Below are positions 37,116 through 46,375 of a stretch of 64,000 nucleotides of DNA, piece by piece (positions within the stretch are counted from its first letter, which is position 1; each line of letters begins with the position of its first letter). The translations under genes and the position numbers were made by a program. The notes below the pieces were generated by a model. The model was given only the letters and a program-made list of their open reading frames with translations, was not told the DNA's origin and did not search any database. Where the stretch lies: the NCBI GenBank assembly GCA_022264855.1, contig JABYQU010000046.1:248001-312000 (forward strand). Reading direction: 5' to 3'. This DNA comes from Lenzites betulinus (taxonomy: Eukaryota; Basidiomycota; Agaricomycetes; Polyporales; Polyporaceae).

Positions 37116-38186
37116 ATGGAGCAGAACGGAGATCAGGCACAGCAGCCCGCGCCGGTGGCGCCGCCGCCCATGAACGTAATCGGCTTCAGCGAGGCCCAGT
37201 TCACTCAGCTGCTCGCAGCAGTCAATGCACCGCAAGCGCGTTCACACCACGCGCGGCTTCGGGAACCCGATCTATTCACCGGCGACCGCAGCACGTATCG
37301 CACATTCAAACTCCAGGCCCAGCGATACACAGCCGCCAATCACATGGCAGACGAAGATGAAAAGATCCTCGCGGTGATGTCATGCACCAGAGGGCCGTTG
37401 ATCAACGGCTGGGTGAATAGCTACACGGAGCAACACTTCGCGGAAGAGGAGTGGGACGTCTCGCTGGAAGAGTTCTGGGCACACCTCGATCAGGCATTCG
37501 TCGATCCGAACGAAGCGCAGAACGCGCTCAACCGAATCGGTCGACTCAGGCAGGGCAACCGACCGATTCAAGAATACATTGCGGAATTCGAACAACTCGC
37601 GCGCACCGCAGGCTACGACCTCACTAACCCGCATGTCGGGGTCTGGTTCAAGCAGGGGATTCTCCCCGATACGGCATCAAAGGCGCACGCGCACGTTCCG
37701 CTACCCACAACGTACAGCGAATGGAAGAAACTTGCGACCCAGTTGGACGCGAACCGGCTACAGGAGCGCGCCCTGCACGCGGACGCGCGCGCGCGCGGCG
37801 AACGATGGGCGCAACCCCGCGCGACTCGCGAGCACGTGCCGCCGCGCGCGCAGGAACAGGCAGCCGCACGCCATGACGGTACGGGAGTCGTGTACGGAGG
37901 CCGAGGGCAGCCCATGGACTTAGACGCGGCACGCGATCGACCGCGCGGAGCGCAACCGAATGGCGCGGAACCCCTCTGCTATACCTGCGGAAGAGGGCAG
38001 TACGACGGCCAAGACTGCACTCGTCGGTGGCACAGACGGCGCGCGGCCCAGCCACAACAGAATGCACCCGCGGCAGCGCGTCTGAGGGCGTGGGAGACGG
38101 CGGAGTTCCGAGAGGAGGTTAGGCGATGGGCAGCGGAAGACCCGAACGGGTTTCGGGAAGAGGGTTTTGGAGGCGGTCCGCCGTAG
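37116..38186 (+). CDS. gag: Chromovirus Gag
   Basis: The first ATG in the open frame is at 37116 (MEQNGDQAQQPAPV), giving 356 residues; the frame is open for 30 more codons upstream without ATG. It has a Pro-rich N terminus, then a helical retrotransposon-gag domain (LREPDLFTGDRSTYRTFKLQ, VSLEEFWAHLDQAFVD, RIGRLRQGNRPIQEYIAEFEQLA). An Arg/Ala-rich basic stretch follows, then a single zinc-knuckle-like motif CYTCGRGQYDGQDC at 37977-38018. Spacing fits CX2CX4HX4C but the His is Tyr. Gag overlaps pol by 61 nt in the -1 frame. Confidence 0.88.
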   Translation: MEQNGDQAQQPAPVAPPPMNVIGFSEAQFTQLLAAVNAPQARSHHARLREPDLFTGDRSTYRTFKLQAQRYTAANHMADEDEKILAVMSCTRGPLINGWVNSYTEQHFAEEEWDVSLEEFWAHLDQAFVDPNEAQNALNRIGRLRQGNRPIQEYIAEFEQLARTAGYDLTNPHVGVWFKQGILPDTASKAHAHVPLPTTYSEWKKLATQLDANRLQERALHADARARGERWAQPRATREHVPPRAQEQAAARHDGTGVVYGGRGQPMDLDAARDRPRGAQPNGAEPLCYTCGRGQYDGQDCTRRWHRRRAAQPQQNAPAAARLRAWETAEFREEVRRWAAEDPNGFREEGFGGGPP

Positions 38187-41100
38187 TCGCATCACGCGCG
38201 GGCCCGGGAAGGAATCGTTACGCAGCGCTCGATGTGGAAGAGCTTTCAGATGATCCGGCAGACTCGGTTTCGATTTCGGTTTCAGCACTGTACGATACGG
38301 AAGGCGCGAATATAGACAGGGGGCGAGAATCTCATTTTCCTAGTTATTTACCTACAACCGTGAGGGCGTCTCTAATACCAGAGCGTGGCGGACGGAAATC
38401 CGTGCTTGATTCCCCCGTAGACAATAACAATGACATAAAAAGAGAAAAAACAAAAACGAACGAAAAAATAAAGATAAACGACTCAGATGCGACGAGCACA
38501 AAAATAAAAACACATCAGAATGGTTCAATATTTAGTATAAATACAGTGGGGCCTCGGATATACAAAGTAGTACGCGCTAGGGGCGCCGGCAGACAAATGG
38601 ACATACCTCTTACTATACATATGCAACACTCGGAAAGAAAGGTGGATACAGTAGCGCTATTGGACTCGGGGAGCACCGGATCATGCATGCATCGGGATTT
38701 CGTACGGAGACACGGAGTGGAGACGCGCGCGCTCGAGCGCCCGGTGGAGGTCTACAATGCGGACGGATCAGTAAACTCGGGCGGGCGCATCACGGACTAC
38801 GTCATCACGTCCGTGCAGATCGGGGATCATCTGGAGACTATGACGTTCCTGGTAACCGACTTGGGCAAGGCCGATATCTTCCTGGGGTATGAGTGGATCG
38901 CGCACCATAACCCACGGATTGATTGGAGGTCGAAGACCATCGAGTTTGCGCGCTGTCCCAACGCATGTGAACGCACGCTAGAGGAGGGGGAGAGAGTATT
39001 TGCGCTACGCACGGAGCACTACCTACGCGCGCGGACCGAGGCACTGCGCGCGACGAGCTTCCGAGGCACATCGGCGATGAATATCGCGATCGAGCAGCAC
39101 AAGGGACGCGCGGAGCGCTCGTTCGAGGACGTAGTACCCGCGCAGTACCGAGACTTCGCAGATGTCTTTGCCGATCACGCATTCGACGCTCTCCCGGAAC
39201 GCCGACCATACGATCACGTTATTGAATTAACGCCCGACGCCCAGCCATATTGCGGCAAAGTCTACCCCATGTCCTTGGCGCAACAGGATGCCCTAGACGA
39301 GTTTCTCGAGGAGAACCTGCGGACAGGACACATCCGACCGTCGAAATCACCCTGGGGCGCTCCGTTCTTCTTTGTAAAGAAAAAGGACAGAAAACTCCGG
39401 CCGGTCCAAGACTACCGGAAGCTAAACGCCCTTACAAAGAAAAACAAATATCCATTGCCTCTTATCTCCGAGCTCTTAGATAAGATAAAGGGCGCCAAGT
39501 ACTACACCAAGATGGACATCCGGTGGGGGTACAACAACATTCGGATGCGCGAAGGAGACGAGGAGAAGGCCGCGTTCCTCACGAATCGCGGACTGTTCGA
39601 GCCGTTGGTCATGTTCTTCGGCTTGTCAAACAGTCCAGCGACCTTCCAAATGATGATGAACGACGTGTTCCGAGATCTAATCTTACGCGGAAAGATCATC
39701 GTGTACCTCGACGATATCTTAGTCTTCACCGAGACCCTGGAAGAACATCGCCAAGTGGTCCGCCAAGTGCTGCAGATCCTTCGCGAACACAAGCTCACCT
39801 GTAAACCGGACAAGTGTGAATTCGAGACACACGAAACGGAGTACCTCGGTCACATTATCGGAGACGGTGTAGTGAAGATGGACCCTGCCAAGGTCGCGGG
39901 CGTAACGGAATGGCCGGAACCGACGAACAAAAAGGAGTTACAAAGTTTCCTCGGCTTTGTTAACTTTTATCGTCGGTTTATTGCCAGTTTCTCCAAGATT
40001 GCGACCCCGCTGCACGCGCTGACGGGCCAGGCGGAGTGGCACTGGTCGACGGAACAGTCGAATGCCTTTGCCGAGATCAAGCGCGCGATCACCAGCGCTC
40101 CGGTCCTTGCAGTCCCGAACGACATGGACCAATTCCGAGTTTCGTGCGACGCCTCTAACTATGCACTCGGGGCGGAGCTCGCGCAACGACAGAACGGGAA
40201 GTGGTGGACCATCGCGTTCCTCTCAAAGGCCCTGACGCCAACGGAGAGGAACTACGAGATTTACGATCGAGAATTGCTTGCAGTACTGGCAGCATTGGAT
40301 GAATGGCGTCATTTTTTGATGGGCGCGCGCGAAACATTCGAAATCCACTCCGATCACAAGAATCTCGAGTTCTTCCGCCGGCCGCAGCGTTTGAACCCGC
40401 GCCAAGCGCGATGGGTGGTCGAGCTCCAGAACTTTGACTTCACGCTCACGCACCGGCCCGGTTCGACGATGGGAAAGGCCGACGCACTGTCGCGCCGTGT
40501 CGATCACGCGGGGGGTCTGGAAGCTACGGACGAGGTCCTGATGCTGAAGGCGGAATGGTTCCGCGCTACCACCGAGGGCAGCGAGCTCTTACTCGATCGT
40601 ATACGCAGCCAGCAGGATAACCTCGATAATTCTGTGCGTAACAAACTCGCTGCAAAACACCCGGAGTACGAGCTGGCCGAGGACGGCCTGGTCTACCGGA
40701 GGGGGAGGTTGGTAGTACCGGCGGACAAGGCGCTCAGGGGACGGGTAATCGCGGCGCATCACGACTCGATAGCCGCGGGACACCCAGGCCGTTCGAAGAC
40801 GCAGGAGCTCGTACAGAGATCGTACTGGTGGCCCTCGATCCGGCGGGACATAGGCGCGTACGTGAAGGGCTGCGCAATCTGTCAGCGTACAAAGATAGAC
40901 CATCAACCGCGCGCGGCTCCATTACATCCGAACCCGGTGCCTGATCACAATTGGGAAGACATATCTGTAGATCTCATCACGCATCTGCCCGAATGCCAAG
41001 GCAAAGACTCGATTCTCATGGTAGTAGATCGAAAATCGAAGGACTACATTCCAATCCCAACCACGGAGAGCCTGAAATCGGAAGGATACGCGAACCTACT

Positions 41101-42163
41101 GCTATGGCACGTAGTCACAGCTCACGGACTACCCAGACGCATTACATCGGACCGAGGACCCCAGTTCGTATCGGAGCTCACGCGCGATCTCTACCGGAAA
41201 CTCGGTATCAAGGGGAACCCGAGCACCGCGTATCACCCTCAGACGGATGGCCAGACCGAGCGCCTCAACCAGGAGATCGAGAATTATTTACGCATCTTCA
41301 TCAATTATCGGCAGACCGACTGGGTGGAATGGCTACCGCTCGCGGCATTCTCGTATCGTATCCGGGTACATTCCGCGACCGGGTTCTCTTCGTTCTACAT
41401 GACGCACGGAAGGGACCCGTACACAGGCGCAGAGACGCGCAGGGGAACACGGACGGAGACGGCAGTTCAGTGGGTCGCGCAGATGAAGCGCATACAGGAG
41501 GAGGCATCAGCAGCGCTAGCCATTGCAAATGAGGCGATGAAACGCAAGTACGATCTACACAAGGGAGCAGCGCGGAATTACGAGGCTGGCAGCCACGTCT
41601 ATCTCGATTCGCACAATATCACGACGGAGCGCCCGCGCAAAAAGCTAGAGGATAAACGCTACGGGCCGTTCGAGGTACTCGAGAAAGTGGGCGCTAGTGC
41701 CTACAAGCTGAAGCTCCCAAGGCAGTGGCGCAGTCGCGGCATCTATCCTGTGTTCAATGAAGCACTCCTCACTCCCGCGCACGCGCCCGAATTCCCCAAC
41801 CAAGTGAACAAGACTCCCGTACCGAACCTGGTGGCGCAGCCCGACGAACCCGAGTACATACGCGACTCAAAGATCGTGCGAGGCGCGATTCGGTACTTAG
41901 TCAAATGGAAGGGCCGCGCGATAGCGGAAGCTACCTGGGAACCACGCGCGAAGGTGCCGACCGCGCTCGCGGCCGACTTTCATCGTGCCAACCCGGACGC
42001 GCCGCGCATGCCGTTCATCCGCATCGCGCCTCGCGTGCGCGCGGTTGTACATGAATCTACGGAATATGCGGACGAATGGAAGAGATGGGACGGCGCGTGG
42101 GCGCGGTGGCAAGAGCGAAGGGTCGCGCAGGGACTGGAACCGTACGCGGACACCATGACATAG
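38126..42163 (+). CDS. pol: Chromovirus Pol polyprotein (protease-RT-RNase H-integrase-chromodomain)
   Basis: One open frame of 1345 codons from an ATG at 38126, overlapping the end of gag by 61 nt. Rough residue positions: aspartic protease VALLDSGSTGS at 179; RT with KMDIRWGYNNIRM, FGLSNSPATFQ and the catalytic YLDDILVF at 525; RNase H starting SCDASNYALGAEL at 670. Integrase has the HHCC zinc site (HHDSIAAGHPG at about 877, CAICQ at about 915) and the DDE triad with D in SVDLITHL (947), D in SDRGPQF (1008) and E in LNQEIENYL (1048). The chromodomain (RYLVKWKGRAIAEATWEP) is at about 1250-1290 and is expected to steer integration to particular chromatin. There are no stops or shifts. Pol may be made by -1 frameshifting or by initiation at its own ATG. 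Confidence 0.95.
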   Translation: MGSGRPERVSGRGFWRRSAVVASRAGPGRNRYAALDVEELSDDPADSVSISVSALYDTEGANIDRGRESHFPSYLPTTVRASLIPERGGRKSVLDSPVDNNNDIKREKTKTNEKIKINDSDATSTKIKTHQNGSIFSINTVGPRIYKVVRARGAGRQMDIPLTIHMQHSERKVDTVALLDSGSTGSCMHRDFVRRHGVETRALERPVEVYNADGSVNSGGRITDYVITSVQIGDHLETMTFLVTDLGKADIFLGYEWIAHHNPRIDWRSKTIEFARCPNACERTLEEGERVFALRTEHYLRARTEALRATSFRGTSAMNIAIEQHKGRAERSFEDVVPAQYRDFADVFADHAFDALPERRPYDHVIELTPDAQPYCGKVYPMSLAQQDALDEFLEENLRTGHIRPSKSPWGAPFFFVKKKDRKLRPVQDYRKLNALTKKNKYPLPLISELLDKIKGAKYYTKMDIRWGYNNIRMREGDEEKAAFLTNRGLFEPLVMFFGLSNSPATFQMMMNDVFRDLILRGKIIVYLDDILVFTETLEEHRQVVRQVLQILREHKLTCKPDKCEFETHETEYLGHIIGDGVVKMDPAKVAGVTEWPEPTNKKELQSFLGFVNFYRRFIASFSKIATPLHALTGQAEWHWSTEQSNAFAEIKRAITSAPVLAVPNDMDQFRVSCDASNYALGAELAQRQNGKWWTIAFLSKALTPTERNYEIYDRELLAVLAALDEWRHFLMGARETFEIHSDHKNLEFFRRPQRLNPRQARWVVELQNFDFTLTHRPGSTMGKADALSRRVDHAGGLEATDEVLMLKAEWFRATTEGSELLLDRIRSQQDNLDNSVRNKLAAKHPEYELAEDGLVYRRGRLVVPADKALRGRVIAAHHDSIAAGHPGRSKTQELVQRSYWWPSIRRDIGAYVKGCAICQRTKIDHQPRAAPLHPNPVPDHNWEDISVDLITHLPECQGKDSILMVVDRKSKDYIPIPTTESLKSEGYANLLLWHVVTAHGLPRRITSDRGPQFVSELTRDLYRKLGIKGNPSTAYHPQTDGQTERLNQEIENYLRIFINYRQTDWVEWLPLAAFSYRIRVHSATGFSSFYMTHGRDPYTGAETRRGTRTETAVQWVAQMKRIQEEASAALAIANEAMKRKYDLHKGAARNYEAGSHVYLDSHNITTERPRKKLEDKRYGPFEVLEKVGASAYKLKLPRQWRSRGIYPVFNEALLTPAHAPEFPNQVNKTPVPNLVAQPDEPEYIRDSKIVRGAIRYLVKWKGRAIAEATWEPRAKVPTALAADFHRANPDAPRMPFIRIAPRVRAVVHESTEYADEWKRWDGAWARWQERRVAQGLEPYADTMT

Positions 42164-42196
42164 TCGGACTGGATTCGCGAGGACGCGATCCTTGAC

Positions 42197-42206
42197 GGGG
42201 GGGTGA
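42197..42206 (+). promoter_or_regulatory. Polypurine-tract-like site
   Basis: GGGGGGGTGA directly precedes the TG of the 3' LTR, where plus-strand priming is expected. Confidence 0.65.
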
Positions 42207-42479
42207 TGTTACGAGCATTCACGGCGTCTAATGGTCGCGATCATATCTCTTAGATTATCTCGTAGATAACACACAACACCAACCCACTCTCCTGTGGTCC
42301 TCATGTATCTACACGCCCCGCGCACGCTGTGATGTAGTAGACTACAGGTGAACCATCCGACACCCGCTCTCGTGCAATATATAAACCATAGTCGAAGCGA
42401 GGGAATCCTCAGCTTCGACTTGGTATCCACTCTCCGCTTGTTTGATCGCTTCGGCGTTTATCTGGGTGTTGTCGTATCA
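42207..42479 (+). repeat. 3' LTR (273 bp)
   Basis: Same length as the 5' LTR with no indels. It differs at 42221, 42278, 42346, 42372 and 42439, all transitions at CpG positions of one copy. Confidence 0.95.
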
Positions 42480-42484
42480 CGTAC
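42480..42484. repeat. Target-site duplication, right copy
   Basis: CGTAC immediately right of the 3' LTR, identical to 36344-36348. Confidence 0.9.
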
Positions 42485-43485
42485 CGCCACTCGATCCGAC
42501 AGCTGACGCCGGCGCTTACCCCGCTGCAACAGTGAGCAACGAGGATCTGAGCCAGGCGTTTGTAATGCTGCTCGCATCGGTACGTGATCTACAACATGAC
42601 TCTATTCAGAGTCGGAATGCTTTTGCGGCCACCCTTGCTCGTCTCGAGACACTCGCAGTCTCTCCCCATCGCGATCCCTCTGAGTCAACGCGACCTTCAG
42701 GCTCGATTAAGTTTCGCGACCCTCGTATATTCAAGGGGAAGCAATCTGAGCTTGAAACATTCATGGAAGAGATTGATATTGCGATGCGGCTCCAAACCCG
42801 TCTTCGAGACGGTGCGGACGAGGTACGAATTGATTATTTTATGATGTACCTCGGCGAGCAAGGCCCGCGTAAGTGGTTTTCCGCCCTACTTAAGAAAAAT
42901 CCACATTTGCGTAATGATTGGGTATCCGCTCGTAAAGTGTTCGTTGCGCGATACGAAGATCCCGATCTCGAGACAAACTATGTTGCGAAGCTCGAGGCAC
43001 TCACCCAAATGGGGTCCTTCATGGACTATGCCAACAAGTTCGAGGAATATTTACCATTCTCGAGTTGGGGTGACGAGTATGCCAAGACCCGCTTCTATCA
43101 GGGTCTCGAGGAGGAGCTTGCAAAACGTCTCGCGGGCACCACACGGCCTGACACAGTTGCCGAGTGGATTCCGCTCGTGCATGACATTGACAAGGACCTG
43201 CACGTTATGAGCAAGGCGCGCGAACATCGCGCAAAAACGCACCCGAAGCATAGCGCTGGGCCGAGTAGGCAGGGTGGTCAATCAAGCTCGAAACCACCTG
43301 CCCAGAGCGTTCCCTACGTTCCGCCGGCCCCAGCTGCCAACAATGACATCGTACCAATGGAGGTCGACGCAATCAAGCATGGTAAAATCACCCCCGAAGA
43401 GCGCGAGCGTCGCAAGCGTGAGGGTCTGTGTTTCTACTGTGGCAAGGGTGTCCACCGTGTAAAGTTTCGATCGACGGGCGCTTAG
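42485..43485 (+). pseudogene. Gag of an older Ty3-type element, 3' fragment
   Basis: Continues the frame cut at 36348. It has a retrotransposon gag domain: SIKFRDPRIFKGKQSELETF, VRIDYFMMYLGEQGPRKWF, FVARYEDPDLETNYVAKLEAL, YANKFEEYLPFSSWGDEYAK and LAGTTRPDTVAEWIPLV. It ends in an incomplete zinc knuckle CFYCGKGVH whose last Cys is missing before the stop at 43483-43485. No pol of this element follows; downstream DNA is low-complexity, so the 3' part is lost. It is clearly a different family from the inserted chromovirus. Confidence 0.85.
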
Positions 43486-43921
43486 CGCGGGAACGGCGCG
43501 GTTGGCTTGAGACCGACGCAGGACGCGAGCGAGGGCGATGAGGGAGGCAAACGAGGGCGCGGACACGGGAGCGGGCACGGGGACAGGGGCGCGGGCGCGG
43601 GGGTCTCGTTGTAAACGCGTAGCGTACATGGTATCCGGACGCTACGTATATATCATAAGTGCTTTATCGTCCGGCTATCGTACGGACCGAGCGGAGACGC
43701 GCGCAAGGCACAGGCGCTAAAGTCAACACACCCCTACAAGCGACGTAGCGAGGGGGAAAGGAATGAAGGGAATCATGAGGCGAGAATCGAGGACAAGGAT
43801 CGAAGACGAGAATCGAGGACGAGGATCAAGTAACGTAAATCGGGTAACACGGGTCGTATACGCGGATCGGGGAACACGGGTCGTTGACGGGGATCGAGAA
43901 AAGAAACGTACGAGGGAATAA
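43486..43921. repeat. Low-complexity purine-rich DNA
   Basis: G- and A-rich sequence (about 43500-43600) is followed at 43760-43900 by degenerate repeats of GAATCGAGGAC- and GGGAACACGGGTCG-like units. No coding potential. It separates two gag fragments that face each other. Confidence 0.6.
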
Positions 43922-44276
43922 CTAAATGCTGGCGCTGCTAACCCACTCTTCGTCGGCGGCGGCGATATCGGTCGTGGCAAAGGCGATGGCGGCGTGTTCT
44001 CGGAACGGCTTCAGCGGCTTGTCGCACTGCTGCTGGTAGTGACCCTTCACACCGCAGTTGTAGCACGTGATGTGCGTGAGCGGGGTCCTGCCACGGGCGG
44101 TGGCGGTGGAGGTCAACGGGGCGCGTGCGGCATGGGCGGAGTAGGGCGATGTGGGATTGTCGGTGTTGAGGGTGCGGCACGACTCTTCATCCTCGAGGGC
44201 ACTCGTGACGTCGGCGATCTTGAGCTCGCCTTGAGTGGTGGAGAGGGAGGTGGCGATGTTTGACCAGTCCAGCCCC
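43922..44276 (-). pseudogene. Copia-type gag fragment, C-terminal part
   Basis: The minus frame reads QGLDWSNIATSLSTTQGELKI, DVTSALEDEESCR, an Ala/Thr-rich stretch, then a canonical CCHC knuckle CYNCGVKGHYQQQC, and ends EEWVSSASI with a stop at 43922-43924. The pattern (UBN2-like region followed by one knuckle) is typical of Ty1/Copia Gag. Only the C-terminal part is present and no protease or RT follows on the minus strand. Confidence 0.7.
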
Positions 44277-44365
44277 TGTTGTAGTTCTAATGTATTATAA
44301 ACCGTTCATGCGCCCGCGCAGCATTACATTATAAACCGTTCGTGTTCATAATGTATTACGAGCAG

Positions 44366-45156
44366 CCGGGGGCGCCAGCGCTGCCCTCCGGGACCTGCCT
44401 AATATGGTAGGCAGGCCCGGGGGACAGTGCTGGCGCCCCCGGGAGCCTCTAATCTGTTATCTCTTAATAGATTATGTCTTATCTCATCTCCCTGCGGCTT
44501 TTCCGCGCGCGCCTGTGCCTCCCTCGCAGCCACATCCCGATTAGGCAGGTCTGCCTCAGCCACCCTCCCCTGCCTGCTTGCTCCCCTTCTACCTCGATCA
44601 AATCCCGGCCGATTCGCTTCAAAAGTGGCGCGTTTTACTCGGATGTGGTCACGCTACAATCGCCCGCAAACGGAATAGAAATACGGTAAGTACTGACTGC
44701 GCCACACTACATACAGTAACAGGGTACAATAGGCGACAAAGAACGGGCGATATCTCGCTCTTTCTTTGTCGCCTCGGCGCGCAGATTACGTTCCCATAAA
44801 GAGGGAGCGTAGCGCATTCGAACGAGCCCGCACGCGCGCGATTCGGCCCACGGGCGGTGGAGCTGCGCTCCGCCCACCCCGGGGGGAGTGCAGCTCCACT
44901 TCCTGTACCCAGATAACCTTCGTTTTTGCTCGCACATGTTTTGTTCAGTACCTAATACATTCTACTTCACAGTTATAATGTCCTCTGAACAAACTACAGC
45001 CCACAGACGCGTCGAGGAGGGTGGGTAGTAGTCCAGCTACTACCCACCTTCCTCGACGCATATCTACGTGACATCTGCGCGTATCGCCGCGCAAAAGGCA
45101 CCGCCAGAAAGCGGCTGAATGCAGCTTTCTGTCGGTGCTTTTCTCGCGGTGATACG
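44366..45156. repeat. Cluster of six strong inverted repeats
   Basis: Six hairpin-forming units lie in under 800 bp. (1) 44366-44442, 14-bp perfect outer arms plus an imperfect inner stem. (2) 44731-44774, 13-bp perfect arms with further inner pairing. (3) 44857-44899, 10-bp perfect arms. (4) 44940-44993, 9-bp arms. (5) 45009-45059, 23-nt arms with one mismatch and a 5-nt loop. (6) 45080-45156, 33-nt arms with five mismatches. No ORF spans them. They lie between the Copia fragment and the Helitron gene. Confidence 0.85.
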
Positions 45157-45326
45157 ACCACATAGCGCTTCGCTATCCATATCTGCTCCTCCTCCCTCCC
45201 CCCCACCTGCTCACCTCCCTTCCATCTCTTAACAGGTACTTTGGAATGCTGCATACATGTTACTTGATACCTAATACACTATATATACCTCATATATAAC
45301 AATGTAGATCCATCTGTCCTGAACAA
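44934..45326. repeat. Diverged direct repeats flanking hairpins 5 and 6
   Basis: About 60-70 bp starting ACATGTT, containing TACCTAATACA and ending CTGAACAAAC, occurs at 44934-44994 and again at 45254-45326. The two copies differ by substitutions and a small length change. Together they bracket the two largest hairpins. Confidence 0.7.
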
Positions 45327-46375
45327 ACACAGGAAGTCATCAAAAACTCGAAAACTGTGACTGATGTACACTAAGTTAGCTGATACATAGCTACTGAAAG
45401 CACAATTATATCCATAAAGTATGTGACTGGATAGCACTTGTATACAGCTTTCAGACGAGCCCAAGAACATGTAAATAGGCAAAGAACTCGAATTACTACT
45501 CTATGAAGTGTTCTACAGGGTCTGTTCCTGGGCTACGAAGTAGAACAGGTCTTAGGTCGAGAAATAACGCCTTAAGTGACGGTAACGTCACCTCTCCTAT
45601 CAGTCACATTGTGACAGAACTTCGCAATCCGAAAAGCCTAAAGCCGAAGACGCCACCGGCCTGTTTGTTGTTGCTTGCCTGATTTCGCACGATCCGTCCC
45701 GATAGTGGAGGTGCGGACGGGAGTCTCTCAACGCTGAACCACCATGTCGTCTTTGTGCTCTCTTGCGCCCAGTCAGTCTTCGATCGCGTCGTCTTGCAGC
45801 GCGTCCGATGTGCTTTCGAGTTGGGTCTCGTCCTTCGCTTTTCCGAATCCTTTCTGATTACATTCATTCAGCTGATCGCCATGATTCGTCTCCCGCTACG
45901 CCCTCCCCGGGTTCGTACGGCTTGGGTATGTATCCCGGCTTTGTCTATTGCTGTCGCCTTTCACTGTATCTGATGCCCCTCCCACAGGGCCCCGTTCGAA
46001 CCCCGTGCACGTCAGCTTGGAGGTAGTGGGAGCGAATGCAGGTGAGTGTAGCTCTGTTCTGATCAGATGTACGCTAATGTGATTGGTGTTCCGGTAGGCG
46101 AGCATGTTGTTTTGCCTCGGGACGCTGTGGATGACACCAACGAAGATGGGCCGTTAGGTCAGTGGGTCACGATCTCACTTTCGATTGTAACTAACATTTC
46201 GATCCTCCAATCCCGTTCCACAACGTTTCATGACGATTAATAACGTGTTCCGCCGTTGCTATAAAAACTGTCCCGCGTTATAACTTCGTCGTGCTGATCG
46301 TCGTCGTGTATTACATGTCTCCCTGAATGCGTGTCTCGCCATCGCCGTCGTCGTCATCGGTCGCCTGTCCTGTAC
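45327..46375. other. Helitron gene 5' flank
   Basis: About 1 kb without a recognised separate gene. It holds several small palindromes, for example GTGACG..CGTCAC near 45575. It may contain upstream spliced exons or promoter of the Rep-helicase gene, because the long frame opens without an ATG. Confidence 0.4.

Larger units (their letters stand above)
36349..42479 (+). mobile_element. Complete Ty3/Gypsy chromovirus (Tf1/sushi-like)
   Basis: A 6131-bp LTR retrotransposon. It has 273-bp LTRs beginning TG and ending CA, a self-complementary primer-binding site, gag, pol with a C-terminal chromodomain, a purine-rich tract before the 3' LTR, and 5-bp target-site duplications. LTRs differ at 5 of 273 positions (1.8 percent). 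Both reading frames are open. The order protease, RT, RNase H, integrase, chromodomain and the self-priming site both place it with the Tf1/sushi chromoviruses. It may be competent to move, apart from the altered Gag zinc knuckle noted below. Confidence 0.95.
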
